From positions 1 to 64,000 of the forward strand of contig JAJXTV010000017.1 of the NCBI GenBank assembly GCA_021783515.1: a stretch of DNA of 64,000 bases, written 5' to 3'. Position 1 is the stretch's first letter, and the number at the start of each line of letters is the position of its first letter. A program made the position numbers and the translations under genes. This document shows positions 46,254-57,466 of this stretch, in pieces. The notes under the pieces were generated by a model that saw only the letters and a program-made list of their open reading frames with translations, had not been told where the DNA came from and searched no databases. This DNA is from Nitrospirota bacterium. GTDB taxonomy: Bacteria > Nitrospirota > Thermodesulfovibrionia > Thermodesulfovibrionales > UBA6898.

Positions 46254-47302
46254 CTGTCGCCCTGCCTGCGGAGCGCGAGCCCTACTGCAACAGCCATCAT
46301 CGGCGCCATCTCGTTGATATAAGCGATGTCAAGTTTGTTCGAAAGCTTGATATTCCTGAACGGCTCGGCCACCTTCGTCTCGATGCCGGTCCTGCTGGAA
46401 ATCATCGAGGCGAAGTCCTTCAGGAGCGCGCAGCCGCCGCTGAATATGACTTCCGAAATATCTTCATGAAGCGTCGTGCTTCTGTAGTAGTCGAAAGAGC
46501 GGACGATTTCACTCAGGATCTCCTCAGAGGCGGATTCTATCACCGCAGCCGCATCCTCGGGTGAAACATTCTCGACGGCCTCTCCTCTTTTCAGTTTTTC
46601 AGCATTTTCATACGCGAGATTGAACTCCCGCTGGAGAGCCTCGGTATGGAGATTGCTCCCCAGAGAGCTGTCCCTGGTGAAAACCGAGATGCCTCCCTTG
46701 AGAATGCTCATATTGATCGTGCTTGCGCCTATATTGAGCAGCGCGACATTCTTTTCGGGTTCGATTTCATAATTGATCCCGTACATGTTTTCGAGGGCGA
46801 AGGCGTCGATGTCGACGACAATGGGATTGAGGCCCGCCTCCCGGATAACCGCGATATATTCATTGATGATGTCCTTCTTGACCGCCACGAGGATCACATC
46901 CATCTGCCCCGGCTCCTCTTTTGGCCCGAGGATCTGGAAGTCCAAGTTCACGTCCTCGATATCGAAGGGCACGTACTGTTCAGCCTCGAACTTTATCGAC
47001 TCGGAAAGATCTTCCTCAGACATCTCGGGAAGCGATATCCTCTTGATGATCACGGAAGAATGGCCGGAGATCGAAATAGCCGTGTCCTTCGTCTTGACAC
47101 CGGTCTTCTTCACCATCTCCTTGATCGAATCGACAAGTCTGATCGAGTCGATGATGGAGCCGTCGACGATCAGCTCCGGAGGAAGCGGGTGGATATCAAA
47201 AAGCTCCAGTTCGTACTGGCTTTTCGACTCTTTGAGCTTTACCGTCTTGATATAGCTCGACCCTAAATCTAATCCGATGGAACCCTTACCTTTAAAAAGC
47301 AT
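46250..47302 (-). CDS. pilM: type IV pilus assembly ATPase-fold protein PilM
   Basis: GSIGLDLGSSYIKTVKLKES...IKFEAEQYVPFDIEDVNLDFQIL...LNIGASTINMSILKGG. Confidence 0.95.
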   Translation of the reverse strand: MLFKGKGSIGLDLGSSYIKTVKLKESKSQYELELFDIHPLPPELIVDGSIIDSIRLVDSIKEMVKKTGVKTKDTAISISGHSSVIIKRISLPEMSEEDLSESIKFEAEQYVPFDIEDVNLDFQILGPKEEPGQMDVILVAVKKDIINEYIAVIREAGLNPIVVDIDAFALENMYGINYEIEPEKNVALLNIGASTINMSILKGGISVFTRDSSLGSNLHTEALQREFNLAYENAEKLKRGEAVENVSPEDAAAVIESASEEILSEIVRSFDYYRSTTLHEDISEVIFSGGCALLKDFASMISSRTGIETKVAEPFRNIKLSNKLDIAYINEMAPMMAVAVGLALRRQGDR

Positions 47303-47308
47303 AGCTTA

Positions 47309-47337
47309 TGAATACCAGAAAAAAAAAATAATGTCAA
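47309..47337 (-). promoter_or_regulatory. candidate sigma70-like promoter of the pil operon
   Basis: Minus strand TTGACA - 17 nt - TATTCA, immediately before the pilM ATG; weak -10. Confidence 0.4.
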
Positions 47338-47421
47338 GGTTTTTTTTAAAAATATTGCTGTTATATCAAAGAGTTCAATATAAACCCTTAGAAATTAGTT
47401 TAACATTTGGGAAAAATCGGG

Positions 47422-48303
47422 CTAGAGATTCAAGATTCTTTCGATCCGGATACAGCCACTTTCGACTCTTCCGATCCCGAACATTTTCCTTGATGGAGTT
47501 TTGAGTCTGACAAAAGAACCCACAGGTAAGTTATTGATAGTAAAGCTTTTTATCGGCACTCCATTCTTTGCTCTCTCATAGTCCTCCTCCACCAGCACGA
47601 CCTCCCGCAGTATCGGCAGCGCCTCATCGATCGAAGAGAAACCTTTTCTTTTATCCCGGAAATCCTGCGTCGCCAGTTCGTCGAGACCGACGGAGTCCGC
47701 GATAGTGAAAGAACCTACCGCCGACCGCTCGAGGGCTGCGAGATGAGCGCCCGTTCCGAGGGCATTTCCGATATCGTCGCAGAGCGTGCGGATATAGGTC
47801 CCCTTCGAGCACGAGACCTCCATATCGAAATACGGCAGTTCGGATAAGATCATCTTAAGGTGATAAATCATCACGATCCGCTCAGGTCTGTCAATTTCGA
47901 GCCCTTTTCTCGCCAGCTTGTACAGGGCGGTGCCCTGCACTTTTACCGCGGAATACATGGGCGGCGTCTGCACGATTTCACCTTTGAACATCCGCAGCGC
48001 CCGCTCGATCCGTTCCGGCGTCACGGAAGACGCGTCCCTCTGTTCGATGACTCGTCCCTCCGCGTCACAGGTGTCGGTCTTCTCTCCGAGCTTCACCCTG
48101 GCCCGGTACTTCTTGTCCATATCGAGGAAGAATCTGCTTACCTTCGTCGCCTCACCGAGGCAGATAAGGAGCACGCCGGTCGCCATCGGATCGAGGGTGC
48201 CGGTATGCCCGGCCTTGCCGGCGCCGAGCAGACGTTTCACCTTCGAAACGCACTGAAAAGAGGTAATTCCCCGGGGCTTATTGAAGTTTATGATCAGGTC
48301 CAT
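47422..48303 (-). CDS. truB: tRNA pseudouridine(55) synthase
   Basis: INFNKPRGITSFQCVSKVKRLLGAGKAGHTGTLDPMATGVLLICLGEATK...CSKGTYIRTLCDDIG. Confidence 0.97.
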   Translation of the reverse strand: MDLIINFNKPRGITSFQCVSKVKRLLGAGKAGHTGTLDPMATGVLLICLGEATKVSRFFLDMDKKYRARVKLGEKTDTCDAEGRVIEQRDASSVTPERIERALRMFKGEIVQTPPMYSAVKVQGTALYKLARKGLEIDRPERIVMIYHLKMILSELPYFDMEVSCSKGTYIRTLCDDIGNALGTGAHLAALERSAVGSFTIADSVGLDELATQDFRDKRKGFSSIDEALPILREVVLVEEDYERAKNGVPIKSFTINNLPVGSFVRLKTPSRKMFGIGRVESGCIRIERILNL

Positions 48304-48341
48304 CGGGCGTCACGGGAAGCGGGCACGCACAGGCTGCAGCG

Positions 48342-49292
48342 TTACCTGCGGGAGCGCCGACCGGCCTGAAACAGCGTGTCCTTGATCGTCTTCAGATCTG
48401 AAGTCGTTTTGAAGCCGGCGGCGTTCCTGTGGCCCCCGCCGCCGAACCGTTCAGCGATCCGCGCCACGTTCACCGCACCCTTCGATCTCAGGCTGGCCTT
48501 CCACCCTCTCTGCTCGAGCTCTCTCAGCAGAACCGCGATCCTGATCGAGCCGATCATGCGCGGGTAGTTCGAAAAATATTCGGTGTCTTCCGCGCTCGTC
48601 CCCGTATCTCGAAACATCTTCTTCGTGATATGGATCACCGCAACCCCATCCCTCACCTCGATCGTATTCAACGCGGCGACAAGAAGCCTGAACCTCTTGT
48701 ATTCCCATGTCTCGTAGAGATGGTCGGCAATGCGGTTCGGCTCGGCCCCGGCGTCGACCAGTTCGGCACTCACCCGCAGCACGTCCGCGGAGGTGTTGCT
48801 GTACCGGAAAGTTCCGGTGTCCACGGAAATCGCCGTATAAAGATTCGTCGCAATCTCCGGAGTGATTCTGCCGCCAAGCGCCTTCACCAGTCGATAGACC
48901 AGGATCCCCGTCGCCGCCGCGGTATGGTCCACCCAGCGCACGTCCCCGAATTCCTTCGCGGTTTCGTGGTGGTCGATGACGACCGCCTTTCTGAAGCGGC
49001 GCCCTTCGATCCCGGCCCTCTCGGGACTGTTGCAGTCGAGAAGCACGAGCACCGGGTCCTCCTCCACGATCTCCCGGAGTCTTGCAGTAAATTTCTTCCT
49101 GCCGGGCAGGAATGCAAAATACTTCGGGAGAGGGTCTCTGCTGTAGAGAAAGGTCTTCTTCCCGGCCGCTTCGAGAGCGGCGGAGAGCGCCAGCGACGAG
49201 CCGATCGCGTCTCCGTCCGGGTCGATATGGGCGGCAATGAGGAAGGGGCCTTCACCCCTGAGGACGGATAGCAGTCTTCTAGGTATCCGCAT
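48342..49292 (-). CDS. DHH/DHHA1 phosphoesterase (NrnA-like)
   Basis: AAHIDPDGDAIGSSLALSAAL...LVLLDCNSPERAG...VVIDHHETAKEFGDVRWVDHTAAATGILVYRL...RFGGGGHRNAAGF. Confidence 0.93.
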   Translation of the reverse strand: MRIPRRLLSVLRGEGPFLIAAHIDPDGDAIGSSLALSAALEAAGKKTFLYSRDPLPKYFAFLPGRKKFTARLREIVEEDPVLVLLDCNSPERAGIEGRRFRKAVVIDHHETAKEFGDVRWVDHTAAATGILVYRLVKALGGRITPEIATNLYTAISVDTGTFRYSNTSADVLRVSAELVDAGAEPNRIADHLYETWEYKRFRLLVAALNTIEVRDGVAVIHITKKMFRDTGTSAEDTEYFSNYPRMIGSIRIAVLLRELEQRGWKASLRSKGAVNVARIAERFGGGGHRNAAGFKTTSDLKTIKDTLFQAGRRSRR

Positions 49293-49635
49293 CGCCTTCC
49301 TTGATTTCCTTCAGCAGCTTGTCGATCTTGAAACCGTATTCGATCGAGGTGTCAAGACGGAATGAGATCGAGGGGATGAACTTCATCTTGAGCCGCTTTG
49401 TCAGCGCGGACCGTATAAAGTTCTTCGAGGAATTCAGGATCTCGAGCGTGAGGTCCCGGTCTTCCTCCTTCAGAATGCTCACGTAGATTTTCGCGAGCTT
49501 CAGGTCGTCGCTCAGGTCGACCCCGGTGACGGTCACGAACCCGATCCGAGGGTCTTTGAGGCGGTACATGATGATATCGGCGACTTCTTCCCTGATAAGG
49601 TCACCGACCCTTTCAGAACGCTTGTACGGCAGCAT
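49279..49635 (-). CDS. rbfA: ribosome-binding factor A
   Basis: RSERVGDLIREEVADIIMYRLKDPRIGFVTVTGVDLSDDLKLAKIYVSIL. Confidence 0.95.
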   Translation of the reverse strand: MLPYKRSERVGDLIREEVADIIMYRLKDPRIGFVTVTGVDLSDDLKLAKIYVSILKEEDRDLTLEILNSSKNFIRSALTKRLKMKFIPSISFRLDTSIEYGFKIDKLLKEIKEGDADT

Positions 49636-49735
49636 GGTTCACCTTCTCTTGCAGTAATGATTTTGGGACGGACCGCCCGCGTCATACCATCTTCCCCCAA
49701 CGGAGAGAATACGCCTCGGGGTCCCGCAGGCGGGA

Positions 49736-52126
49736 TCAGAGCTTCGCGGCGATCTTTTCTATGATGAAGTTTTCGAGGATATCTCCGACCTTGATATCGT
49801 TGAAATTCTCTACCAGGATCCCGCATTCATAGCCGGTCTGCACTTCCTTGACGTCGTCTTTGAACCTCTTGAGGGTGCTCATCTTCCCCTCGTACACCAC
49901 GATGTTGTCCCGCAGGACCCGTATCCCGTCGCAGGTGCGCGACATATAGCCGTCGACGACATAACAGCCGGCGATCGTCCCGAGTCGGGAAACCGGAAAG
50001 AGCTGTCTTACCTCCGCCCTGCCGAGCACCTTTTCCTTCAGCGTCGGCTCGAGCATGCCTTCGAGCGCCTTCTTGACGTCATCTATCGCCTCGTAGATGA
50101 CATTGTACAGGCGGATATCGACCCCCTCTTTTTCGGCAGTCTGCGACGCCTTCATCTCCGGCCGCACGTTAAACCCAATAATAATCGCATTGGACGCGGT
50201 CGCCAGCATAACGTCCGACTCGTTGATGCCGCCGACGGAGGTATGAATCACCTTCACCTTCACCTCGGCGTGGGTAATATGCTCGAAGGCGTCCTTCAGG
50301 GCCTCGACCGACCCCTGGACGTCGCCCTTGATGATAATGTTCAGTTCCTTGATCTGGCCCTCTTTGATCTTCGTGTAGAGCTCGTCGAGGGTAAGTTTTT
50401 TCGCCTTCGCGATCTCGAGGGACCTCTGCTTCTGGAACCGGGCAAGGGCGATCTGGCGCGCCCGCTTTTCGTCGTCGACAACGGTAAAGACATCGCCCGC
50501 CGCAGGCACCTCAGAGAACCCGATCACCTCGACCGGGGTGGAAGGCCCCGCTTCCTGGATGCGTCTGCCGGAATCGTCGATCAGCGCCCTCACTTTTCCC
50601 ACGTGGACGCCGGAGAGGAGCGCATCGCTGACCCTGAGCGTGCCGGTCTGAACGAGAAGGGTTGCGACGGGACCTCTGCCCTTGTCGAGCTTCGCCTCCA
50701 CGACCGTCCCCCTTGCCTCGCGTTCCGGGTTTGCCTTGAGTTCCATCATCTCTGCCTGCAGGAGGATCATTTCGAGGACGTGTTCGATGCCGATGCGCTT
50801 CTTCGCAGAGACCTCGACGAATATGTTCTGCCCTCCCCATTCCTCCGAGATGATGCCCTGCTCAGATAGCTCGCTCTTGACCTTCGCCGGGTTCGCCTCG
50901 GGTTTGTCGATCTTGTTTACCGCCACCACAATCGGCACGTTCGCCGCCTTCGCATGGTTGATCGCCTCGACCGTCTGCGGCATCACGCCGTCGTCCGCGG
51001 CGACCACCAGAACAACGATATCCGTCACCTTCGCGCCGCGCGCCCTCATCGAGGTAAACGCCTCATGGCCGGGCGTATCGAGAAAGACGATGTCCTTTCC
51101 CTTCAGGTTCACCTTGTAGGCTCCGATATGTTGGGTAATTCCCCCCGCTTCGGTTTCGGTCACCTTCGTCTCCCGGATCGCGTCGAGAAGAGACGTCTTG
51201 CCGTGGTCGACATGGCCCATAATCGTCACGACCGGCGCCCTCGGCGCAAGCTTTGTGACGTCCTCCTGCACCTCTTCGACCTGGGTGTCCTCTTCGACGG
51301 ACGCCAGTTCCAGCTTGACGCCGAAGCCCTCCGCGACAAGCAGTGCCGCGTCGGGATCCACCGGCTGGTTTATCGTCGGCATATAGCCCATCTCCATGAA
51401 CTTCTTGATCACATCCGAAAATTTCAGGCCGATCAGCTCGGAAAATTCCTTGACCGTTGTTCCTTCGCGAAGCTTCAGGTTCTTCTTCCTCGGCATGGTC
51501 GAAAGCACCTGCCCCTTCGCCTCCTGCCGCTGGCCGAACCTGGAGCGGTCTCCTTTTTTGCCCCCTTTGGCGTCATGCCATTTCTTCGGCTCGATCTTCC
51601 GGATCGCCTGAAACGCCCGCTGGAGCCCCGGCTTGGCCTTGAACTTCTCTATTTTCTCCGCCTCGATGTCCTTCTTGTAACGGTCGGGAAGTTTGATTTC
51701 CTCTTCGGTTTCCCCTGCGGGGGCCGGAGCGGCCTGCGGCTTCTCCCCGGTTTCTGCCGTCGGCGCCGGTTCCTCGACTGACGGTCCTCCGTGCGCGGCC
51801 TCCATCTGTGAAGGCTCCGGTTGCGGTTTCGCGGGGGCGGGAGTCGTCTTCTTCTCTTTGGGCCTTGCAGCCTCTGCTGCGGGATGCGCTGGAGGTTTCA
51901 CCGCCTCAGCCTGAGGCAGGGCCTTCCCCTTTGCAGGCTTTTCGGCGGCCGCTTCTTTCGAAGGCGCCGGCGAGGTGAGCAGCTTCGTGACCCTCGCGGC
52001 GACGGCATCCTCGATAGTGGACGAATGAGTCTTACCGTCCACGCCGATCTTCGCAAGCTCGTCGAGAATCTCTTTATTGCTCTTATGTAATTTCTTCGCT
52101 AGTTCGTATATTCTTATTTTCGACAT
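49736..52126 (-). CDS. infB: translation initiation factor IF-2
   Basis: [62 protein letters not shown]...[18 protein letters not shown]. Confidence 0.98.
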   Translation of the reverse strand: MSKIRIYELAKKLHKSNKEILDELAKIGVDGKTHSSTIEDAVAARVTKLLTSPAPSKEAAAEKPAKGKALPQAEAVKPPAHPAAEAARPKEKKTTPAPAKPQPEPSQMEAAHGGPSVEEPAPTAETGEKPQAAPAPAGETEEEIKLPDRYKKDIEAEKIEKFKAKPGLQRAFQAIRKIEPKKWHDAKGGKKGDRSRFGQRQEAKGQVLSTMPRKKNLKLREGTTVKEFSELIGLKFSDVIKKFMEMGYMPTINQPVDPDAALLVAEGFGVKLELASVEEDTQVEEVQEDVTKLAPRAPVVTIMGHVDHGKTSLLDAIRETKVTETEAGGITQHIGAYKVNLKGKDIVFLDTPGHEAFTSMRARGAKVTDIVVLVVAADDGVMPQTVEAINHAKAANVPIVVAVNKIDKPEANPAKVKSELSEQGIISEEWGGQNIFVEVSAKKRIGIEHVLEMILLQAEMMELKANPEREARGTVVEAKLDKGRGPVATLLVQTGTLRVSDALLSGVHVGKVRALIDDSGRRIQEAGPSTPVEVIGFSEVPAAGDVFTVVDDEKRARQIALARFQKQRSLEIAKAKKLTLDELYTKIKEGQIKELNIIIKGDVQGSVEALKDAFEHITHAEVKVKVIHTSVGGINESDVMLATASNAIIIGFNVRPEMKASQTAEKEGVDIRLYNVIYEAIDDVKKALEGMLEPTLKEKVLGRAEVRQLFPVSRLGTIAGCYVVDGYMSRTCDGIRVLRDNIVVYEGKMSTLKRFKDDVKEVQTGYECGILVENFNDIKVGDILENFIIEKIAAKL

Positions 52127-52251
52127 TCCGGCGGCCTTACCTGTTCGGTTTTTTTTGCGTTGCGTCTTCGGATGTGTGTTCTTGTATCATCAATCTTAAA
52201 ATGGTATCATAAAAGACCTTGTTTATGCAATTATGAAAGGAGGATTCAATC

Positions 52252-52440
52252 ATGGCAAGCTGTGTGGCATGCGGTAAGAAGAAGACTGTCGGAAATAATG
52301 TCAGTCACGCCAACAACAAGACAAAGCGGCGGATACGCCCCAACCTTCAGAGGACGCGTATCTCCACTTCGGCCGGCCCGAAAAAGGCATACGTCTGCAC
52401 GAGGTGTCTTCGCTCCGGTCTCGTAAAGAAAATCGTCTAG
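52252..52440 (+). CDS. rpmB: 50S ribosomal protein L28
   Basis: [37 protein letters not shown]...[19 protein letters not shown] Shine-Dalgarno. Confidence 0.95.
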   Translation: MASCVACGKKKTVGNNVSHANNKTKRRIRPNLQRTRISTSAGPKKAYVCTRCLRSGLVKKIV

Positions 52441-52896
52441 ATGGAAAAGGCGGGCTCCCTGCTCGGTCCGGTCCTCAGGCAGCTCGGGATCGAAACGGGC
52501 GTCCGTCTCGAGCAGATGAAGCGCGAGTGGCACACCCTCTTCGACAAGCCCCTTTCCGCCCACATGTCTCCGGGCCGGCTTTCCGAGGGTGAGTTGCTGC
52601 TGTTTGTCGATTCCCCCATCTGGATCCAGCAGCTTACCTATTACCGGAAGGAGATAACGGGCAAGCTTGCCCGTTACGGGGTAAAAGATGTGAAATTCCT
52701 GCTCGGAAGGGTCACGCGCCCCCGGCAGGTCCCCGACGCCCCGGCACCCCTGCCTCCGCTTTCCCCCGAAGAATCGGAGTTCGTGGAGAGATTAGAGCAG
52801 GCCGCCGGCAACCGCGAACTCGGCAGGGCGGTCAAGGCAGCCGCGGAGAGATCGATCAGGGCAAAAAAAAAGAGCGGCCGTGCGCCGCTCCGTTAG
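52441..52896 (+). CDS. DUF721 (DciA-like) protein
   Basis: LKREWHTLF-like REWHTLFDKPLSAHMSPGRLSEGELLLFVDSPIWIQQLTYYRKEIT. Confidence 0.85.
   Translation: MEKAGSLLGPVLRQLGIETGVRLEQMKREWHTLFDKPLSAHMSPGRLSEGELLLFVDSPIWIQQLTYYRKEITGKLARYGVKDVKFLLGRVTRPRQVPDAPAPLPPLSPEESEFVERLEQAAGNRELGRAVKAAAERSIRAKKKSGRAPLR
52863..52890 (-). terminator. rho-independent terminator for the clpX direction, inside the 3' end of the DUF721 CDS
   Basis: Minus strand GAGCGGC-GCACG-GCCGCTC-TTTTTTTTT. Confidence 0.85.
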
Positions 52897-52917
52897 GACA
52901 TTCCCCGACGTTTCGTT

Positions 52918-54159
<1,242 letters not shown>

Positions 54160-54212
54160 CTAATCCTCCCATTCCGAAACTGGTCGCCCTACCCTCATAT
54201 CATCCCCGCCTG

Positions 54213-54809
54213 CTAATCCTTTTTCTTCTTCATGCTGAAGATGACCTCGTCGACGAGACCGTATGCCTTCGCCTCATCGCCCGACATGAAGAAGTCCCTG
54301 TCGGTATCCTGGCGTATCTTGTCGAGCGGCTGGCCCGTATGCCCGGCGAGGATCGTGTTCAGCGTATCCTTCATTCTCAGGATCTCTTTGGCGTGTATCT
54401 CGATGTCGGTGGCCTGCCCCTGGAACCCGCCCATCGGCTGGTGGAGCATGATCCTCGAATGGGGAAGCGCATATCGTTTCCCCTTTGTGCCCGCCCCGAG
54501 CAGAAGGGCGCCCATGCTGGCCGCCTGCCCCACGCAATACGTGGCGATGTCCGGCTTGACGTACTGCATCGTGTCATAAATCGCAAGCCCCGACGAAACC
54601 ACGCCCCCGGGAGAATTCACATAGATATGGATGTCCTTGTCCGGATCTTCGGTCTGCAGGAAGAGGATCTGGGCGATAACCGTATTGGCGACGGTGTCGT
54701 CGATCGCGCTGCCCAGAAAGATGATCCGGTCCTTCAGCAGTCGCGAGTAAATATCGTAGGCCCTCTCGGACCTGCCGGTCTGTTCTATAACAATAGGTAT
54801 CACGCTCAT
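54213..54809 (-). CDS. clpP: ATP-dependent Clp protease proteolytic subunit
   Basis: [21 protein letters not shown]...[21 protein letters not shown]...[11 protein letters not shown]...[13 protein letters not shown]. Confidence 0.98.
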   Translation of the reverse strand: MSVIPIVIEQTGRSERAYDIYSRLLKDRIIFLGSAIDDTVANTVIAQILFLQTEDPDKDIHIYVNSPGGVVSSGLAIYDTMQYVKPDIATYCVGQAASMGALLLGAGTKGKRYALPHSRIMLHQPMGGFQGQATDIEIHAKEILRMKDTLNTILAGHTGQPLDKIRQDTDRDFFMSGDEAKAYGLVDEVIFSMKKKKD

Positions 54810-54815
54810 AACGTA

Positions 54816-56108
54816 TTATGCTCCTTTAATGATTTCGGCCCGGGAGAATATCAGGTCCAGCACCTTCTCGTCCCTGACCGAATGCCTCAGGTTCTCAAGA
54901 GAGCCGTCCTTTGTCACGAAGAGGTTCATCACCGCCTCAGGAGTAGTCTGAAGGTGCCGCGCAAGCATCATGATCCTCGTCTTCATCTCCTCCTCGGTCA
55001 CCGAGACCCCCTCTTTTTCCGCAATCGTATCAAGAAGGATAGTGGCCTTTGCATTGCGTACCGCCTTCGGCCTCATTTCCAGGGCGAGCTTCTCGTCGTC
55101 GTCAGGGGATTCCCCTTCCGCGCCCTGCGCCAGCTGCTGGGGCTGCTGCCTCGCATGTTTTTCGTTGATGACAAGGGTCTCGAGCTCACGGTCGAGCACC
55201 GATTGGGGGATATCGAAATTATACTTCTCGATCAGCTGGTCGAGAAGTTTCGCCTTCTGCTCGTTGGCGGCCTTGTCTTTCTTCGCCTTAAGAATGCCCT
55301 CCCTCACCCTTTCCCTCAGCGATGCGAGCGACTCATGCCCGAAGTCTTTGGCGAGTTCGTCGTCGATGAGAGGCACTTTCTTCACCTTGACCTCTTTGAC
55401 GGTAATCTTCAGGCGGTCGCCCTTGCTGCCTTCCTTGATCTCGCCTTCCTCAACCGCCGGCAGGACGATCTCGACAAGGTCACCTTTCTTTCTGCCTACC
55501 AACTCGTCGAGGATGCCCTTCGGGGTGAGGTTGTTCCCGAGGTTCATCACCTGGTCTTTTGCGGTCGAAAGCTCCTTTTCGCCTGCCGCATCGAGCTTCA
55601 CATAGTCGATGACGATCAGGTCGTCGGCCCTGATCTCCCTGTCGACCACCTCGTACATCGCCCTTCCGTCCTGGAGCCCCTTGATCGTTTCGTCTATCTC
55701 TTTCTCTTCCACCTCGCACGCAATATCGTCGGCCTTCATGCCGTCGTAGGCGAGATTGTCGATCCGCGGTCTGACTTCGACCGTAAGCGAGAACGCGAGC
55801 GGTTCGTTCCTTTTAAGCTCGAGCGCCCCCGCAAACTCGGGGAGGGTCACCGGCACGAGCTCGGATTCCTTCAGCGCCTCGGAATAATACTTCGGCACGA
55901 GCCGGTCGATGATGTCGGCCTTGATATCGCCGCCGAACCGTTTCTCGATCATCGCGACCGGCGCCTTTCCGTTCCTGAACCCGGGGATGCGCGAGCGCTG
56001 GCGAACGTTGTCGAGCGAGGCGGCATATTCCTTCTCGACGATATCGGCCGGAATCTCTATTTTAAGCCGTTTTTTTGTACTGCTGATATCTTCAACGGTA
56101 GCGCTCAA
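54816..56108 (-). CDS. tig: trigger factor (TTG start proposed)
   Basis: RLKIEIPADIVEKEYAASLDNVRQRSRIPGFRNGKAPVAMIEKRFG; AAGGAGG before TTG at 56108; upstream ATG at 56126 is an alternative. Confidence 0.95.
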   Translation of the reverse strand: MSATVEDISSTKKRLKIEIPADIVEKEYAASLDNVRQRSRIPGFRNGKAPVAMIEKRFGGDIKADIIDRLVPKYYSEALKESELVPVTLPEFAGALELKRNEPLAFSLTVEVRPRIDNLAYDGMKADDIACEVEEKEIDETIKGLQDGRAMYEVVDREIRADDLIVIDYVKLDAAGEKELSTAKDQVMNLGNNLTPKGILDELVGRKKGDLVEIVLPAVEEGEIKEGSKGDRLKITVKEVKVKKVPLIDDELAKDFGHESLASLRERVREGILKAKKDKAANEQKAKLLDQLIEKYNFDIPQSVLDRELETLVINEKHARQQPQQLAQGAEGESPDDDEKLALEMRPKAVRNAKATILLDTIAEKEGVSVTEEEMKTRIMMLARHLQTTPEAVMNLFVTKDGSLENLRHSVRDEKVLDLIFSRAEIIKGA

Positions 56109-56226
56109 ATCACCCTCCTTAAGCATTTATCTACTCTAAAATAATACTTCTCAAATAGTCAATTTGACTGAATCCGCCGGTTGCTCCTGGAAACATCGGA
56201 CTTTTTCTGCTAAAGTGATTGGCGAG

Positions 56227-57051
56227 ATGGAAGATATCCTGATCACCAGCGCGTCCAACAGCCGCATCAAAGAAGCGATCCGGATCAGGGAGAGAAGGCG
56301 TCCCGGAGCGGAGAACCTCTTCTTCATCGAAGGCACCAAGATCGTCGGGATGGCCCTTGCCGCCCGTGTGGAGATGCGGGAGGTTTTCTTTGCCGATCAT
56401 TTCGCCGCGAAGAAGGAAGGCGGGGATCTCTTGCGGCTCCTTTCAGAAACGGCAGCGGCTGTCTGCAGGGTTGCAGACCACGTTTTTGCAAAGCTGTCCG
56501 ATACCGAGGCACCGCAGGGGATAGCGGCAGTCGTCTCGTATCCCATACTGTCGCTCGACACCCTTCCGCCCGTTTCCCCCACGCTTTGTGTGGTAATCGA
56601 CGGCGTCAGGGACCCGGGAAACCTGGGGACTATCATACGGACATCCGACGCCGCGGGGGCGGATGCGGTCATCCTGCTCGAGGGTACGTGCGACGCCTTC
56701 AGCACGAAGGTCATACGAGCGACCGCCGGCAGCATCTTCAACCTGCCGCTGGCGCTCTCCGGATACGATGAGCTATCTGCCTGGCTGCAGAAGCGCGGAA
56801 TGCGCATTGCGGTCACGGCGGCGGACGCGGCCCTGTCGATCTTCGATGCCGACCTGACCGGTCCGATCGCCTTCGTCTTCGGAAACGAGGCTAGCGGAGT
56901 GAGAAAGCCGATCAGGGATGCCGCGGACCTTGCCGTCAGAATCCCTCTTTATGGAAAGGCCGAGAGTCTGAACGTCGCGACAGCTGCAGCCATTTGTCTC
57001 TACGAGGCGGTCAGGCAGAGAACAGGAAGCCGCATTCCTAGAACTCTTTGA
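56227..57051 (+). CDS. TrmH/SpoU-family RNA 2'-O-methyltransferase
   Basis: FFIEGTKIVGMAL...DGVRDPGNLGTIIRTSDAAGADAVILLEGTCDAFSTKVIRATAGSIFNLPL...FVFGNEASGV...IPLYGKAESLNVATAAAICLYE. Confidence 0.95.
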   Translation: MEDILITSASNSRIKEAIRIRERRRPGAENLFFIEGTKIVGMALAARVEMREVFFADHFAAKKEGGDLLRLLSETAAAVCRVADHVFAKLSDTEAPQGIAAVVSYPILSLDTLPPVSPTLCVVIDGVRDPGNLGTIIRTSDAAGADAVILLEGTCDAFSTKVIRATAGSIFNLPLALSGYDELSAWLQKRGMRIAVTAADAALSIFDADLTGPIAFVFGNEASGVRKPIRDAADLAVRIPLYGKAESLNVATAAAICLYEAVRQRTGSRIPRTL

Positions 57052-57448
57052 AGACCTTCGCGAGCGAATCGCCGGCGACGTGAATCCTGAATTCGTTGAA
57101 ATATCCGAAGGGCGTCGTCATGACCGCATAGCCGGTCCGTTCGAGACGCTCCAACACCTCCCCGAGTAATTTTCGCGCGAAATCAGGGGAGGATTTGCTC
57201 GACGAAAGATGATTAAAGGAGTGCAATACGATATTCTTCGTCCCGAACTTCCCGGCGATCCATTTTGCATTCTTTGCGAATTTCTGGACAACACCCTCGT
57301 ACTTGTCTTCGTCCTCCGCTTCGCAGTGAAAAAAGATGACGACCGCATGGTCGGCCTTTTCCTCTTTGTCGACGTCCGGCGCGTCCGGAAGCGTCTTCGA
57401 CGCGGTCTTGTACCACCATTCTTTCGTGTAGAACATCAGAAGTTTCAT
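57038..57448 (-). CDS. freestanding archaeal-type threonyl-tRNA synthetase editing domain protein
   Basis: MKLLMFYTKEWWYKTA...NIVLHSFNHLSSSKSSPDFARKLLGEVLERLERTGYAVMTTPFGYFNEFRIHVAGDSLAKVFKEF. Confidence 0.72.
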   Translation of the reverse strand: MKLLMFYTKEWWYKTASKTLPDAPDVDKEEKADHAVVIFFHCEAEDEDKYEGVVQKFAKNAKWIAGKFGTKNIVLHSFNHLSSSKSSPDFARKLLGEVLERLERTGYAVMTTPFGYFNEFRIHVAGDSLAKVFKEF

Positions 57449-57466
57449 AAGTGGTTTTTCGCCTTG

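Noticed and set aside
42332-47302. pilMNOPQ operon as a novel system
   Set aside because: Standard type IV pilus alignment/secretin operon in canonical order.
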